This document shows positions 52,560 through 60,510 of a DNA stretch of 64,000 nucleotides, piece after piece. A model generated the notes under the pieces. The model had not been told where the DNA came from. It saw nothing but the letters and a program-made list of their open reading frames with translations, and made no database searches. Positions within the stretch are counted from its first letter, which is position 1. Each line of letters opens with the position of its first letter. The translations under genes were made by a program, and so were the position numbers. The stretch covers positions 434,001 through 498,000 of the forward strand of contig CAWHQR010000005.1 in assembly GCA_963831605.1 (NCBI GenBank), written 5' to 3'. The stretch is from DASUPK01 sp963831605 (lineage in GTDB: Bacteria; Actinomycetota; Thermoleophilia; Solirubrobacterales; 70-9).

Positions 52560-53039
52560 ATGCCTGACTCAGAGCCGAGGTCGCTGAGATTCGAGGTGAA
52601 GGTGGAGACGGCCGCTTTGCCTGGAGAGGTGATCGATGTCGCCGGGAAGGACTTCTCGGCCCGACGCGCCACGGTATGGCCGAACGTGAGGACGTCGCAC
52701 CTGGTGATCCACGACGAAGGCGATGACTGGGCGGAGGTCACCGAGGGCGGAACCGGGCCTGCGCGGTTCATCTGGGAGCGAAGCCGTTACGAGTGGTCGC
52801 AGCCCGGGACCGTCACCTCCGTCGTCATCGACTCGAACGCCCTGCTGCCCGGCACGACGTTCGAGCTTCGCGCGGCTCAGCGAGAGGGCGGCAGCGAGGT
52901 GGTGATGATCCTGGATCGGAGGTTCTCTCCGTCCGGTTGGGGCCGCGTCGGCTATGCGCTCAACCGCCTCGTCGGAGAGCGGGGCTTCAGGTTCATGCTC
53001 AGGCAGGCGATGAAGGGCGTCGAGAAGCAGACCCGCTAG
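52560..53039 (+). CDS. SRPBCC-like protein
   Basis: A 159-residue protein with an SRPBCC-like layout: FEVKVETAALPGEVIDVAGKDFSARRATVWPNVRTSHLVIHDEGDDWAEVTEGG, then ERSRYEWSQPGTVTSVVIDSNALLPGTTFELRAAQREGGSEVVMILDRRFSPSG and a final helix (LNRLVGERGFRFMLRQAMKGVEK). I start it at ATG 52560, which has GGGGGAGGAG 5 bases upstream. Ligand unknown. Its TAG stop is in the CTAG (53036-53039) shared with the Rrf2 gene. Confidence 0.72.
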   Translation: MPDSEPRSLRFEVKVETAALPGEVIDVAGKDFSARRATVWPNVRTSHLVIHDEGDDWAEVTEGGTGPARFIWERSRYEWSQPGTVTSVVIDSNALLPGTTFELRAAQREGGSEVVMILDRRFSPSGWGRVGYALNRLVGERGFRFMLRQAMKGVEKQTR

Positions 53040-53491
53040 CGGGTGATTCGTGCGCCCTCGTCCCGGGTGAGCTCCAGGACGTCGGCCGGGATCGTGCCGT
53101 CGCGAAGGTCGGCGATGGTGACGTTCTCCAACACCCGGCGAAGCGAGGCGCGAACGGCGATCCAGACCTCGCTGAGCTGCTCGGCGTTGCCTGGATACTT
53201 CGTCTGCTCCGGAGCCTGGTCCTGGATGTTGGCGAGTGGCCCCTCGACCGCGCGGATGACACTGGCGAGGGTGATCTCCTCGGGGGGCTGCGCGAGCCAG
53301 TACCCACCGCGGGCGCCGCGCCGGGCCCGCACCAGCCGGGCGTGCTTGAGCTCGAGCAGGATGTGCTCGAGGAACTGGAGCGGGATGTCCTGCGCCTCGG
53401 CGAGCTTCTCGCCCTTGACGGGCTCGTCGCCGGCAGCGGCCATCTCGACCGCCGCTCGAACGGCGTAGTCGGCTTTCGCGGAGATCCTCAT
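53036..53491 (-). CDS. Rrf2-family transcription regulator without Fe-S cysteines
   Basis: A 151-residue regulator: MRISAKADYAVRAAVEMAAAGDEPVKGEKLAEAQDIPLQFLEHILLELKHARLVRARRGARGGYWLAQPPEEITLASVIRAVEG is the classic Rrf2 winged helix. The C-terminal part, where IscR and NsrR carry three cluster-binding cysteines, has none here, so it should not hold a cluster. The cysteine-free CymR group, which controls sulfur metabolism, is the natural comparison, and this gene sits beside sulfate-assimilation genes. The start codon is only 14 bases from that of the divergent PHP gene. Confidence 0.88.
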   Translation of the reverse strand: MRISAKADYAVRAAVEMAAAGDEPVKGEKLAEAQDIPLQFLEHILLELKHARLVRARRGARGGYWLAQPPEEITLASVIRAVEGPLANIQDQAPEQTKYPGNAEQLSEVWIAVRASLRRVLENVTIADLRDGTIPADVLELTRDEGARITR

Positions 53492-53505
53492 ATGCTCCGC
53501 CGCCG

Positions 53506-54321
53506 ATGATTGACCTTCAGAGTCATTCGACCTACTCCGACGGAGAGCTGCCGCCCGCGGGTGTGGTGGCGGCCGCCGTGGAGGCGGGCGTGACGACGCT
53601 GGCGCTGACCGACCACGACGGGATTGACGGCGTGGCGGAGGCCGGGGAGGCGGCGAGCGCGGCCGGCATCGTGCTGATCCCGGCAACGGAGATCTCGTGT
53701 GTGCACGGCAGCATCGATGACATGCACATGCTCGGCTATTGGGTGGACACGACCGCGATTGCGCCCTCCATGGAGCGCGCCCAACGCGAGCGGGTGACCC
53801 GCGCGCGCGAGATCGTCGAGCGGCTCAGCGCCCAGGGCGTGCCGGTCACCTTCGAGGACGCGATCGCGCAGGCCGGCGATGCTTCCTCCGTCGGCCGCCC
53901 GCACATCGCGAAGGCGGCCGGGGTGAAGCCGGATGGCATGAGCGCCTTCTTCGAGGAGTGGCTCATCCCGGGCGCAAAGGCATTCGTCCCCCGCCGCTGG
54001 CCTGATGCGGCGGAGGCCACCGACATCATCCACAGCGTCGGCGGCTCCGCGGTTCTCGCGCATCCCTTCTGGGACATGGACGACCCCAATGAGGTGGCGG
54101 CGCTGATCGAGGATCTCGACGTCGACGGCGTCGAGGTCTTCTACCCGGCCCATGACCGGGCGCAGACCAAGTTCCTGCTGGACGTCTGCAGGGATCGAGG
54201 GCTTGCGGCGACCGCCTCCTCTGACTTTCACGGTCCCAACCACAAGATGTTCAACTCCTTCTGCGCGTATCCGACCTATGACCTCGGCGAGCCGGAGCTT
54301 CCGCCCCGCCGCCCTGACTGA
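53506..54321 (+). CDS. PHP-domain phosphoesterase (RNase AM/pAp phosphatase-like)
   Basis: A 271-residue PHP protein. Motifs: DLQSHSTYSDGE (motif I, normally DLHxHS), LALTDHDGIDG (motif II), PATEIS, SAVLAHPFW (AHP) and TASSDFHGPNHK (SDFHG). The order and length match the YciV/RNase AM group, whose members remove a 3'-phosphate from 3',5'-bisphosphonucleotides such as pAp and trim RNA 5' ends. pAp is the by-product of PAPS use, and the next gene, cysC, makes PAPS. The first His of motif I is replaced by Gln (CAG). It ends 2 bases before the cysC stop. Confidence 0.85.
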   Translation: MIDLQSHSTYSDGELPPAGVVAAAVEAGVTTLALTDHDGIDGVAEAGEAASAAGIVLIPATEISCVHGSIDDMHMLGYWVDTTAIAPSMERAQRERVTRAREIVERLSAQGVPVTFEDAIAQAGDASSVGRPHIAKAAGVKPDGMSAFFEEWLIPGAKAFVPRRWPDAAEATDIIHSVGGSAVLAHPFWDMDDPNEVAALIEDLDVDGVEVFYPAHDRAQTKFLLDVCRDRGLAATASSDFHGPNHKMFNSFCAYPTYDLGEPELPPRRPD

Positions 54322-54323
54322 AA

Positions 54324-54875
54324 TCAGGCGGGCTGAGCCGCGGGGATCAGCTGCCGCTCCTCGAGCAGCGAAAGGATCTTCGCCGCGTCCTCCTCGGCCG
54401 AGTCGTGCTCGGTGTCGAGGGTGAGCTCCGGGTTGAGCGGTGGCTCGTAGGGGTCGGAGACGCCGGTGAACTCCTTGATCTCGCCCCTGAAGGCCTTCTC
54501 GTAGAGGCCCTTCACGTCGCGCTCGGCGCAGACCTCGACCGAGGCCTTCACGAAGACCTCGATGAAGCGGTCGCCCATCGTCTCGCGCGCCTCGTCGCGG
54601 ATCTCGCGGTAGGGGGAGATGGCGGCGGTGATCACCGGAACGCCGTTGCGGGAGAGCAGATCGGCCACGAAGGCGATCCGCCGGATGTTCGTGTCGCGGT
54701 CCTCCTTGGAGAAGCCGAGGCCCTTGGAGAGGTTCTCGCGGACGACGTCGCCGTCCAAGAGCTCCACGCGGGAGCCCCGGTCGCGAAGCTCGCGCTCCAC
54801 GATCTCGGAGATGGTCGTCTTGCCCGCGCCCGAAAGCCCGGTGAACCAGAGGGTGAATCCCTTCTCGTCAGCCAT
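54324..54875 (-). CDS. cysC: Adenylylsulfate (APS) kinase
   Basis: A 183-residue P-loop kinase. Walker A is FTGLSGAGKTT; VELLDGDVVRENLSKGLGFSKEDRDTNIRRIAFVA is the APS-binding block; and VFVKASVEVCAERDVKGLYEKAFRGEIKEFTGVSDPYEPP is the lid region. It phosphorylates APS to PAPS. Its start overlaps the end of sat by 8 bases, so the two are coupled. Because the CysH encoded nearby looks APS-specific, PAPS made here may be used for sulfation or as a reserve route. Confidence 0.96.
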   Translation of the reverse strand: MADEKGFTLWFTGLSGAGKTTISEIVERELRDRGSRVELLDGDVVRENLSKGLGFSKEDRDTNIRRIAFVADLLSRNGVPVITAAISPYREIRDEARETMGDRFIEVFVKASVEVCAERDVKGLYEKAFRGEIKEFTGVSDPYEPPLNPELTLDTEHDSAEEDAAKILSLLEERQLIPAAQPA

Positions 54876-55953
54876 TTGACTGCTGCTCCTTTGCGTATTC
54901 GTCGATCAAGATCTGAGCCACCTCGGGGCGGCTGAACTCCTGCGGCGGCTTCTCGCCGTTGCCGAGCATCTCGCGCACCTTCGTTCCGCTCAGGAAGACG
55001 TGGTCGTCGGCGCCGTGCGGGCAGGTCTTGCCCGACGCCATTCCCTCGCACTTGTTGCACCAGAAGGTGTGCTCGAAGAAGAGGGGCTGGATGCCGAGCT
55101 TGTCGATGTCGAGCCCGTCGAAGATCTTCTGCGCGTCGTAGGTGCCGTAGTAGTCGCCCACGCCGGCGTGGTCGCGCCCCACGATGAAGTGGGTGCAGCC
55201 GTAGTTCCGGCGGGCGATCGCGTGGAGGATCGCCTCACGGGGACCGGCGTAGTGCATCTTCGAGGGGAAGACGTTGAGGATCACGCGGTCGTTGGGGTAG
55301 TAGTCCTCCATCAGGACCTCGTAGCAGCGCATCCGCGTCTCGGCGGGGATGTCACCGGCCTTGGTCTTGCCGATCAGCGGGTGGATCATCAGCCCGTCGG
55401 TGATCTCGAGCGCCGTCTTGGTGACGTGCTCGTGGGCGCGGTGGATCGGGTTGCGGGTCTGGAAGGCGACGATCCGCTTCCAGCCGCGGTCCTCGAAAGC
55501 CTTCTTCGACTCGGCCGGGCTCAGCTGGCGCTTGGTGAACGCCTCCTCGTGGTCCGGGAGCTCGTCGATCTCGTAGGTGCCGGCGATGCAGCGGGCGCCC
55601 TCCTCGAAGATCGCGGCGACTCCCGGATGCTCCTTGTCGCCGGTGCCGTAGACCTTCTCGGCCTCCGCGTCCAGGTCGCGCTCGAAGATCTCCGTCACGT
55701 TGAGGCGGCCGAGAGGCTTGCCCTCGTCGGAGGAGACCTCGACGGTGTCGCCCTCGGAGACGTCGAGGTCGGTGGCCAGCGTGATCGGGATCGGCCAGTA
55801 CTCGCCGCCCGTGAGCGTCATGTTCTCCACCACGCTCTTCCAATCCTCGGAGCCCTGGGGGCCGGTGAGCGGGGCGAAGCCGCCGTTGCCGATCATCTCG
55901 AAGTCGGCGGTCTGGCGGTCGGTGAGCTGAAGCTTGATGGCAGTCTGTGTCAT
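54868..55953 (-). CDS. sat: Sulfate adenylyltransferase (ATP sulfurylase, dissimilatory/fungal-type fold)
   Basis: A 361-residue homo-oligomeric ATP sulfurylase. It contains LTDRQTADFEMIGNGGFAPLTGPQ at the start, the catalytic QTRNPIHRAHEHVTKTAL motif, GRDHAGVGDYYGTYDAQKIF and a zinc-type cluster WCNKCEGMASGKTCPHG near residue 320. It makes APS from ATP and sulfate, so the CysD/CysN GTPase route is not needed here. The start at ATG 55953 (MTQTAIKLQL) has AAGGA upstream. It is followed by cysC with an 8-base overlap. Confidence 0.96.
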   Translation of the reverse strand: MTQTAIKLQLTDRQTADFEMIGNGGFAPLTGPQGSEDWKSVVENMTLTGGEYWPIPITLATDLDVSEGDTVEVSSDEGKPLGRLNVTEIFERDLDAEAEKVYGTGDKEHPGVAAIFEEGARCIAGTYEIDELPDHEEAFTKRQLSPAESKKAFEDRGWKRIVAFQTRNPIHRAHEHVTKTALEITDGLMIHPLIGKTKAGDIPAETRMRCYEVLMEDYYPNDRVILNVFPSKMHYAGPREAILHAIARRNYGCTHFIVGRDHAGVGDYYGTYDAQKIFDGLDIDKLGIQPLFFEHTFWCNKCEGMASGKTCPHGADDHVFLSGTKVREMLGNGEKPPQEFSRPEVAQILIDEYAKEQQSNG

Positions 55954-56113
55954 GGCGTCCTTGAGTGGATAAAGGTGATCGGTTCGGTCAGGAAGGTCTC
56001 GCGAGGCGGGGTAGCGTAGCGGCTTCGCCATCAGGCGGGATCGTCTGCGGCCGCCCCGCATAAGTCGCTACGGGCTTCGCCCTTCGCTCCAATAGTCAGC
56101 GGCCTTGCGATCC

Positions 56114-56845
56114 CTACCCGTGTAGCCCGCACTCGGTCTTTTCGAGACCCGCCCAGCGGCCGGCCCGGTCGTCCTCGCCGGCGCCCGGCTTCTTGGTGCA
56201 GTGGGTGCAGCCGATCGAGGGATAGCCCTGATCGTGCAGCGTGTTGTAGGGGATGTCGTTCTCTGAGATGTAGGACCAGACCTCCTTCTCGCTCCAATCC
56301 GCGAGGGGATTGAGCTTCCAGAGGCCGAAGCGCTTGTCATAGCCGAACTTGGGCGCCCCAGCGCGGGTCTGTGAGTCCGAACGGCGGATGCCCGACACCC
56401 AGACGTCGACCGCGGCGAGCGCCGAGCGCATCGGCTCCACCTTGCGGATCCCGCAGCAGGCATCCGGATCGCGGCTCCAGAGCTCGTCGCCGTAGAGGCC
56501 CTTCTGCTGTTCGAGGGTGATCGAGCTGTAGCGGTGGAAGTTGATGTTGTAGCGCTCCTCGAGGCGAGCCTTGGTCTCGTAGGTCTCCGGGAAGAGCACG
56601 TCGGTGTCCAGGTAGAAGAAGCGCGCCTCGGGGTTGATCGAGTGCGCCATGTGGACCGTCACCGAGCTCGTCTTCTGGAACGAGCAGGCGATGTACATGC
56701 GCGGGCTGAAGGTGTCGAGTGCCCAGCGGAGCGCCTCCTCGGCACTCGCGTCCTCGAGCTCGGCGGCGACGGCCTCAGGGTCGAAGGGGAGACCGTCGAG
56801 GTCCGCGGCGGGCACTGCGGCATGTTCCGTAGCGGGCGTCGCCAC
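56114..56845 (-). CDS. cysH: Adenylylsulfate reductase, 4Fe-4S (CysH family)
   Basis: A 243-residue thioredoxin-dependent reductase. It has the PP-loop-like YIACSFQKTSSVTVHMAH segment and FFYLDTDVLFPETYET. The two cysteine pairs DACCGIRKVEPM and GCTHCTKKPG mark the 4Fe-4S APS reductase type found in plants and many bacteria, as opposed to E. coli PAPS reductase, which lacks them. The C-terminal KTECGLHG carries the catalytic Cys. It reduces APS to sulfite. The start is GTG 56845, sharing one base with the sir stop (TAGTG). Confidence 0.94.
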   Translation of the reverse strand: MATPATEHAAVPAADLDGLPFDPEAVAAELEDASAEEALRWALDTFSPRMYIACSFQKTSSVTVHMAHSINPEARFFYLDTDVLFPETYETKARLEERYNINFHRYSSITLEQQKGLYGDELWSRDPDACCGIRKVEPMRSALAAVDVWVSGIRRSDSQTRAGAPKFGYDKRFGLWKLNPLADWSEKEVWSYISENDIPYNTLHDQGYPSIGCTHCTKKPGAGEDDRAGRWAGLEKTECGLHG

Positions 56846-58770
56846 TAGACCGCGCACTCGCCTTCGCCGCGCTCGACCTTGTAGGGCTCGGAGCGGTTCC
56901 AGTCGATGAAGAACATCAGGTTGTCCGCGGTGAATTCGACCGGCAGCTTCAGGTCCGAGATCAGCTCCTCGAAGGCGTCGAAGCCGGTGCGGTCGACGAA
57001 GGCGTTGAAGTTCTCGCCCTCCTCGCGGTTGTCCTGGTAGTGGCGGATCCATCGCTCCACCGCGTCCGGGACGCGCTTGGCGGGCAGGCGCGCCTTGAGG
57101 CGATGGCCGAAGACCACGTCGCCGCCCTCGAAGTTGCCGGCGATGTGCGGGATATAGGCGGGGATGGTGTGCTCGCCCACCTTGATGGAGGCGCCGTAGA
57201 AGCCGATCGTCGCGATGTGGTGCTGCGAGCAGCCGTTCGGGCAGCCGCTCATCTTGATGTGGATCTGCTTGGTGAGCGGGTCAGTGATCTCCATGGCCTC
57301 GAGCCGCTTCTGAAGCTCTGCGTTCAGGCCCATCGAGGCGGTGATGCCGAGCTTGCAGCTGTCGGTGCCCGGGCAGCTGACCACGTCGGTGACGCTGAAT
57401 GCGCCCTCGTCCCCGAGGTCCAGCTCCCCCAGGCGCGTCCAGAGGTCGTAGAGCGACTCGGGCCGCACCCAGCGCAGAACCAGATTCTGCTGCACGGTGG
57501 TGCGGGCGTAGCCGCCGGTGAAGTCGCGCATGATCGCCGCCAGGCCCCTGAACTGATTGGGGGTCAGGTCGCCGCGGGTCACCTTGACGGTGGCGGTGAC
57601 GAAGCCGTCCTGGCGCTGGGGCGCCACGTTCGCCTCGACCCAAGCGTCGAACTCGCCCTTGTCCCCGTTCGGTGAGCCGTAGCTCTCCGGGACGGCGGGG
57701 GCGTCGGCCTCCTCGTCGTGGACATAGAGGAGGTGATCGATGGAGAAGTCGCGCTCCTCTACCCAGTCGCCCTTGAGCTCCTCATCGACCAGCTCGCGGA
57801 AGGCCTCCATCCCGATCTTGTCGACCAGCACCTTGATCCGGGCGCGCATGCGGTTCTCGCGCAGCCACTCCTGGCGGTCGAAGATCCGCAGGGCGGCCTC
57901 GGTCCACTTCAGGTAGTCGCCGTTGTCGAGCTCGACGAACTCGTTCAGGGTGGGGGCGATGCGCGGCTGGATCGAGGTGCCGCCGCCGATCTTGATCTCG
58001 ACGCCGCGCACCTCCTTGCCGTCGACCTCCCTGACCTTGGGGATGAAGCCGACGTCGTGGATCTCCGTGATCGCTCGGTCCGCGTCGCTTGCGCTGAAGG
58101 CCGTCTTCACCTTGCGGGGCATCAGCTGGGTGGTGGGGTGGCGGACGAAGTAGCGGGCGTAGGCAGCCGCGTAGGGCGTGATGTCGAAGGGCTCGTCATC
58201 CGCGACGCCCGCCCAGGGGTCGCCCGTGACGTTGCGGATCGTGTTGCCGCAACCCTCACGGGATGAGAGGCCGGCCTGGCTGATCTGCCGGATGAACTCC
58301 GCGGCGTCGGCCAGGGGGATGTGGTGGATCTGAATGTTCTGGCGGGTGGTGATGTGGCCCTTGTTGAGCGGCGCGAGCTCCTCGATCGCGTCCGCGAAGG
58401 CCTCCATCTGCTCGGGGCTGACGCCGCCGTAGGGAAGCTTCACCCGGATCATCTGCACGTCGGGCTGGCGCTGGCCGTAGACACCCTGCTTGAGGCGGAA
58501 GCCGATGAACTGCTCCTCGGTCTGCTCGCCCCGCAGGAAGCTGGCGGCCTCGGTGTCGAAGTCGTCGAACTCCCGCTCGAGGATCGGGATCACGTGCCCG
58601 GGGACGTTTTCGTAGACCTCGGGGTTCTCGAGGGAGCCGACCTTCCCCTTGCCGGTCTGCTTCTTCTCCGGATCCTGCTTGAGGGTCGCGGGGTCGGCGA
58701 GCTTCTTGGCCGGCACGGGCGTGCCGTTGCCTGACTTGGCGCCCTTCGTGGGGGCGGAAACCGGCTCCAT
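56845..58770 (-). CDS. sir: Ferredoxin-dependent sulfite (nitrite/sulfite) reductase
   Basis: A 641-residue siroheme enzyme. After a Lys/Gly/Pro-rich N-terminal extension of about 50 residues come the two-fold repeats of the family (FIGFRLKQGVYGQRQPDVQMIRVKLPYGG, GHITTRQNIQIHHI). The siroheme-4Fe-4S ligands are CPGTDSCKLG and MSGCPNGCSQHHIATIGFYG. Its length fits the actinobacterial SirA/NirA group; placement next to cysH favours sulfite as substrate. Electrons come from ferredoxin, possibly the FdxA at 2 kb. The start at ATG 58770 is followed by the low-complexity leader. First gene of sir-cysH, followed after a gap by sat-cysC. Confidence 0.94.
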   Translation of the reverse strand: MEPVSAPTKGAKSGNGTPVPAKKLADPATLKQDPEKKQTGKGKVGSLENPEVYENVPGHVIPILEREFDDFDTEAASFLRGEQTEEQFIGFRLKQGVYGQRQPDVQMIRVKLPYGGVSPEQMEAFADAIEELAPLNKGHITTRQNIQIHHIPLADAAEFIRQISQAGLSSREGCGNTIRNVTGDPWAGVADDEPFDITPYAAAYARYFVRHPTTQLMPRKVKTAFSASDADRAITEIHDVGFIPKVREVDGKEVRGVEIKIGGGTSIQPRIAPTLNEFVELDNGDYLKWTEAALRIFDRQEWLRENRMRARIKVLVDKIGMEAFRELVDEELKGDWVEERDFSIDHLLYVHDEEADAPAVPESYGSPNGDKGEFDAWVEANVAPQRQDGFVTATVKVTRGDLTPNQFRGLAAIMRDFTGGYARTTVQQNLVLRWVRPESLYDLWTRLGELDLGDEGAFSVTDVVSCPGTDSCKLGITASMGLNAELQKRLEAMEITDPLTKQIHIKMSGCPNGCSQHHIATIGFYGASIKVGEHTIPAYIPHIAGNFEGGDVVFGHRLKARLPAKRVPDAVERWIRHYQDNREEGENFNAFVDRTGFDAFEELISDLKLPVEFTADNLMFFIDWNRSEPYKVERGEGECAV

Positions 58771-58904
58771 GGAAACTGGAATTCCTTTCGTCGACGTAGC
58801 CTTGCCCGAGCGGTAGCGCCCGTTCAATCTAGCAAACCTGATCGAGTTTAAGGTGATTAGGCAGGCGGGCGCGACGCCGAAGGGTAGCCGCGCTCGCAGC
58901 GCCG

Positions 58905-59291
58905 CTACATCTGGCCGTGCACGGCGAGGATGTTCCCCGCCGGGTCCTTGAACCAGGCGATCCCGCCAGCAGGCCCATTGCGGTCGATCCCCTTCTCGTC
59001 CTGGTCGAAGCCGTCGTAGCGCTCGAACTCGATGCCCTTGCCGGCCAGCTCGTCGACCGCGGCCTCGACGTCGTCGACCGGGAAGTTGAGGATCGTGTAG
59101 TTCGCCGGGTCCAGGTCGCCCTTCTCATAGATCAGGACCGGGCGGCCGGCCGTCTGCAGCTCGAGCAGGGGCTGCGGAGCCCCAACGTCGAGCTCCTTGA
59201 TCTCGAGCCCGAGGGTCTCGCCGTAGAACCGCTTGGTCTCCGCGATGTCTCTGACCGCGAAGCCGCTGTACGCCTTGCTGTCCTTGAGCAT
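58905..59291 (-). CDS. VOC-family (glyoxalase-like) protein
   Basis: A 128-residue vicinal-oxygen-chelate protein. AYSGFAVRDIAETKRFYGETLGLEIKEL forms module one and FPVDDVEAAVDELAGKGIEFERYDG module two, ending GIAWFKDPAGNILAVHGQM. It shares the FYGETLGL segment with the VOC protein at 24.6 kb. No full glyoxalase I metal set is visible. Substrate unknown. AGGAGA lies 6 bases upstream of the ATG. It is divergent from the ornithine cyclodeaminase-like gene. Confidence 0.85.
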   Translation of the reverse strand: MLKDSKAYSGFAVRDIAETKRFYGETLGLEIKELDVGAPQPLLELQTAGRPVLIYEKGDLDPANYTILNFPVDDVEAAVDELAGKGIEFERYDGFDQDEKGIDRNGPAGGIAWFKDPAGNILAVHGQM

Positions 59292-59355
59292 GTCGTTTCT
59301 CCTCTCGATTTGAGTTCACCCATAGGGACCGGGAGCCGGTGCGAGACTCATCGCA

Positions 59356-60303
59356 ATGACAGAGATACCCGTGATCTCCGGAAAGGCGGTGCTCGAGGCG
59401 ATCGATGCGCGGACTGCCATCGAGCGGACCCGCCATGCCTTCGAGCGGTACGCCGATGGCGACTGGGAGATGCCGGCGAAGGTCTATCTCGACAGCCCGC
59501 CTTATGGCGACTTCAGGGCCATGCCGGCGCGGGGCGACGGGATCGCACTGCTCAAGTGGGTGACCTCGTTCCCCGGCAACAGCGCCACGGGGCTGCCGGT
59601 GGTCCGCGGGGAGGTGCTCCTCTCCGACGCCGAGACCGGGGAGGAGCTGGCCATGATCGAGTGTTCCTCGGTCACCTCCCTGCGGACGGGCGCGGCCGCG
59701 GCCGTGTCGGCCCAGGTACTGGCCCTCGACGACGCCGTCTCGGTCGGCATCGTGGGCTGCGGCGTGAACGGCGCCTGGTCGGCCCGGTGCCTGGCGGCCG
59801 CCGGCTACGAGGAGGGCGTCTGCGCCGACGTGCGTCCCGAGGCCGCCTCCGCTCTCGCGGATGAGCTCGGCTGGCGGGTCGGTGACCGAAAGGAGGCGGC
59901 TGCCCAGGACGTGGTGGTGACCGTCACACCCGGGACGGAGCCGGTGATCCTGGCGGATGAGCTCTCTCCGGGGCAGCATCTCGCGGTCCTCGGCGCCGAC
60001 GCGCATGGGAAGCAGGAGGTCGAGCTCGACGCAATCAAGCGCTGCACGCTGTTCTGCGACGAGTGGGAGCAGGCGAGCACGGGGGGCGAGCTCGCGAACG
60101 CGGTCGAGGCCGGGGCGATCTCCCGCGACGACGTCACCCAGATCGGCGACGTGCTGGCGGGAAATTCCACCTGGACCCGCTCCGACGGCGAGATCACGCT
60201 CTTCGACTCCACCGGCCTGGCGATTCAGGACCTGGCGATCTGCCGGGAGGTCTACGAGCGCTGGCGCCGAGGCCAGGTCGATGCCTCCGTGGTCAGCCTC
60301 TGA
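59356..60303 (+). CDS. Ornithine cyclodeaminase/mu-crystallin family protein
   Basis: A 315-residue NAD(P)-dependent enzyme. N-terminal substrate domain includes FRAMPARGDGIALLKWVTSFPGN, where the Lys is the usual carboxylate-binding residue. CSSVTSLRTGAAAAVSAQVLA leads to the Rossmann motif VGIVGCGVNGAWSARCLAAAG. Then VVVTVTPGTEPVILADELSPGQHLAVLGADAHGKQEVE and the C-terminal LFDSTGLAIQDLAICREVY are family typical. Members are ornithine cyclodeaminases, alanine dehydrogenases or imine reductases; the reaction here is unknown. A very stable hairpin starts directly after its stop codon. Confidence 0.88.
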   Translation: MTEIPVISGKAVLEAIDARTAIERTRHAFERYADGDWEMPAKVYLDSPPYGDFRAMPARGDGIALLKWVTSFPGNSATGLPVVRGEVLLSDAETGEELAMIECSSVTSLRTGAAAAVSAQVLALDDAVSVGIVGCGVNGAWSARCLAAAGYEEGVCADVRPEAASALADELGWRVGDRKEAAAQDVVVTVTPGTEPVILADELSPGQHLAVLGADAHGKQEVELDAIKRCTLFCDEWEQASTGGELANAVEAGAISRDDVTQIGDVLAGNSTWTRSDGEITLFDSTGLAIQDLAICREVYERWRRGQVDASVVSL

Positions 60304-60401
60304 GCGCCGCCGTGGAGACTTTGGGTGTCCATAGGCACCCAAAGCCTCCACACGGCGCCGATTGCAGCATTGCGGGTGCCATAGGCCCCAAAAGGCTGCA
60401 A
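60304..60401. repeat. Two tandem long hairpins with related CCATAGG loops
   Basis: Hairpin 1 (60304-60358) has three stacked stems: GCGCCG/CGGCGC, GTGGAG/CTCCAC and TTTGGGTG/CACCCAAA, with small mismatches between them and the loop TCCATAGG. Hairpin 2 (60362-60401) has TTGCAGC/GCTGCAA and an imperfect inner stem around GGGTGCCATAGGCCCC. The inner parts of both are clearly related. No T-run follows, so they look like REP-type palindromic repeats more than a plain terminator, though hairpin 1 starts directly after a stop codon. Nothing else is seen up to the gene ending at 60511. Confidence 0.75.
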
Positions 60402-60510
60402 ACGACCGGCCGGCGCCGCCCGGCGAGCCACCGGCGTGCGGGTCACCCGCCTTCATTGCCGCGGTTGAAGTCCGTCCCTCGCCGCCGTCGTCGACCTAAG
60501 CCGCCTGGGC

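Noticed and set aside
58771..58904. Possible SAM riboswitch or T-box ahead of the sulfite reductase gene
   Set aside because: I looked for the K-turn and stacked-stem pattern on the minus strand and found only short unrelated complementarity.
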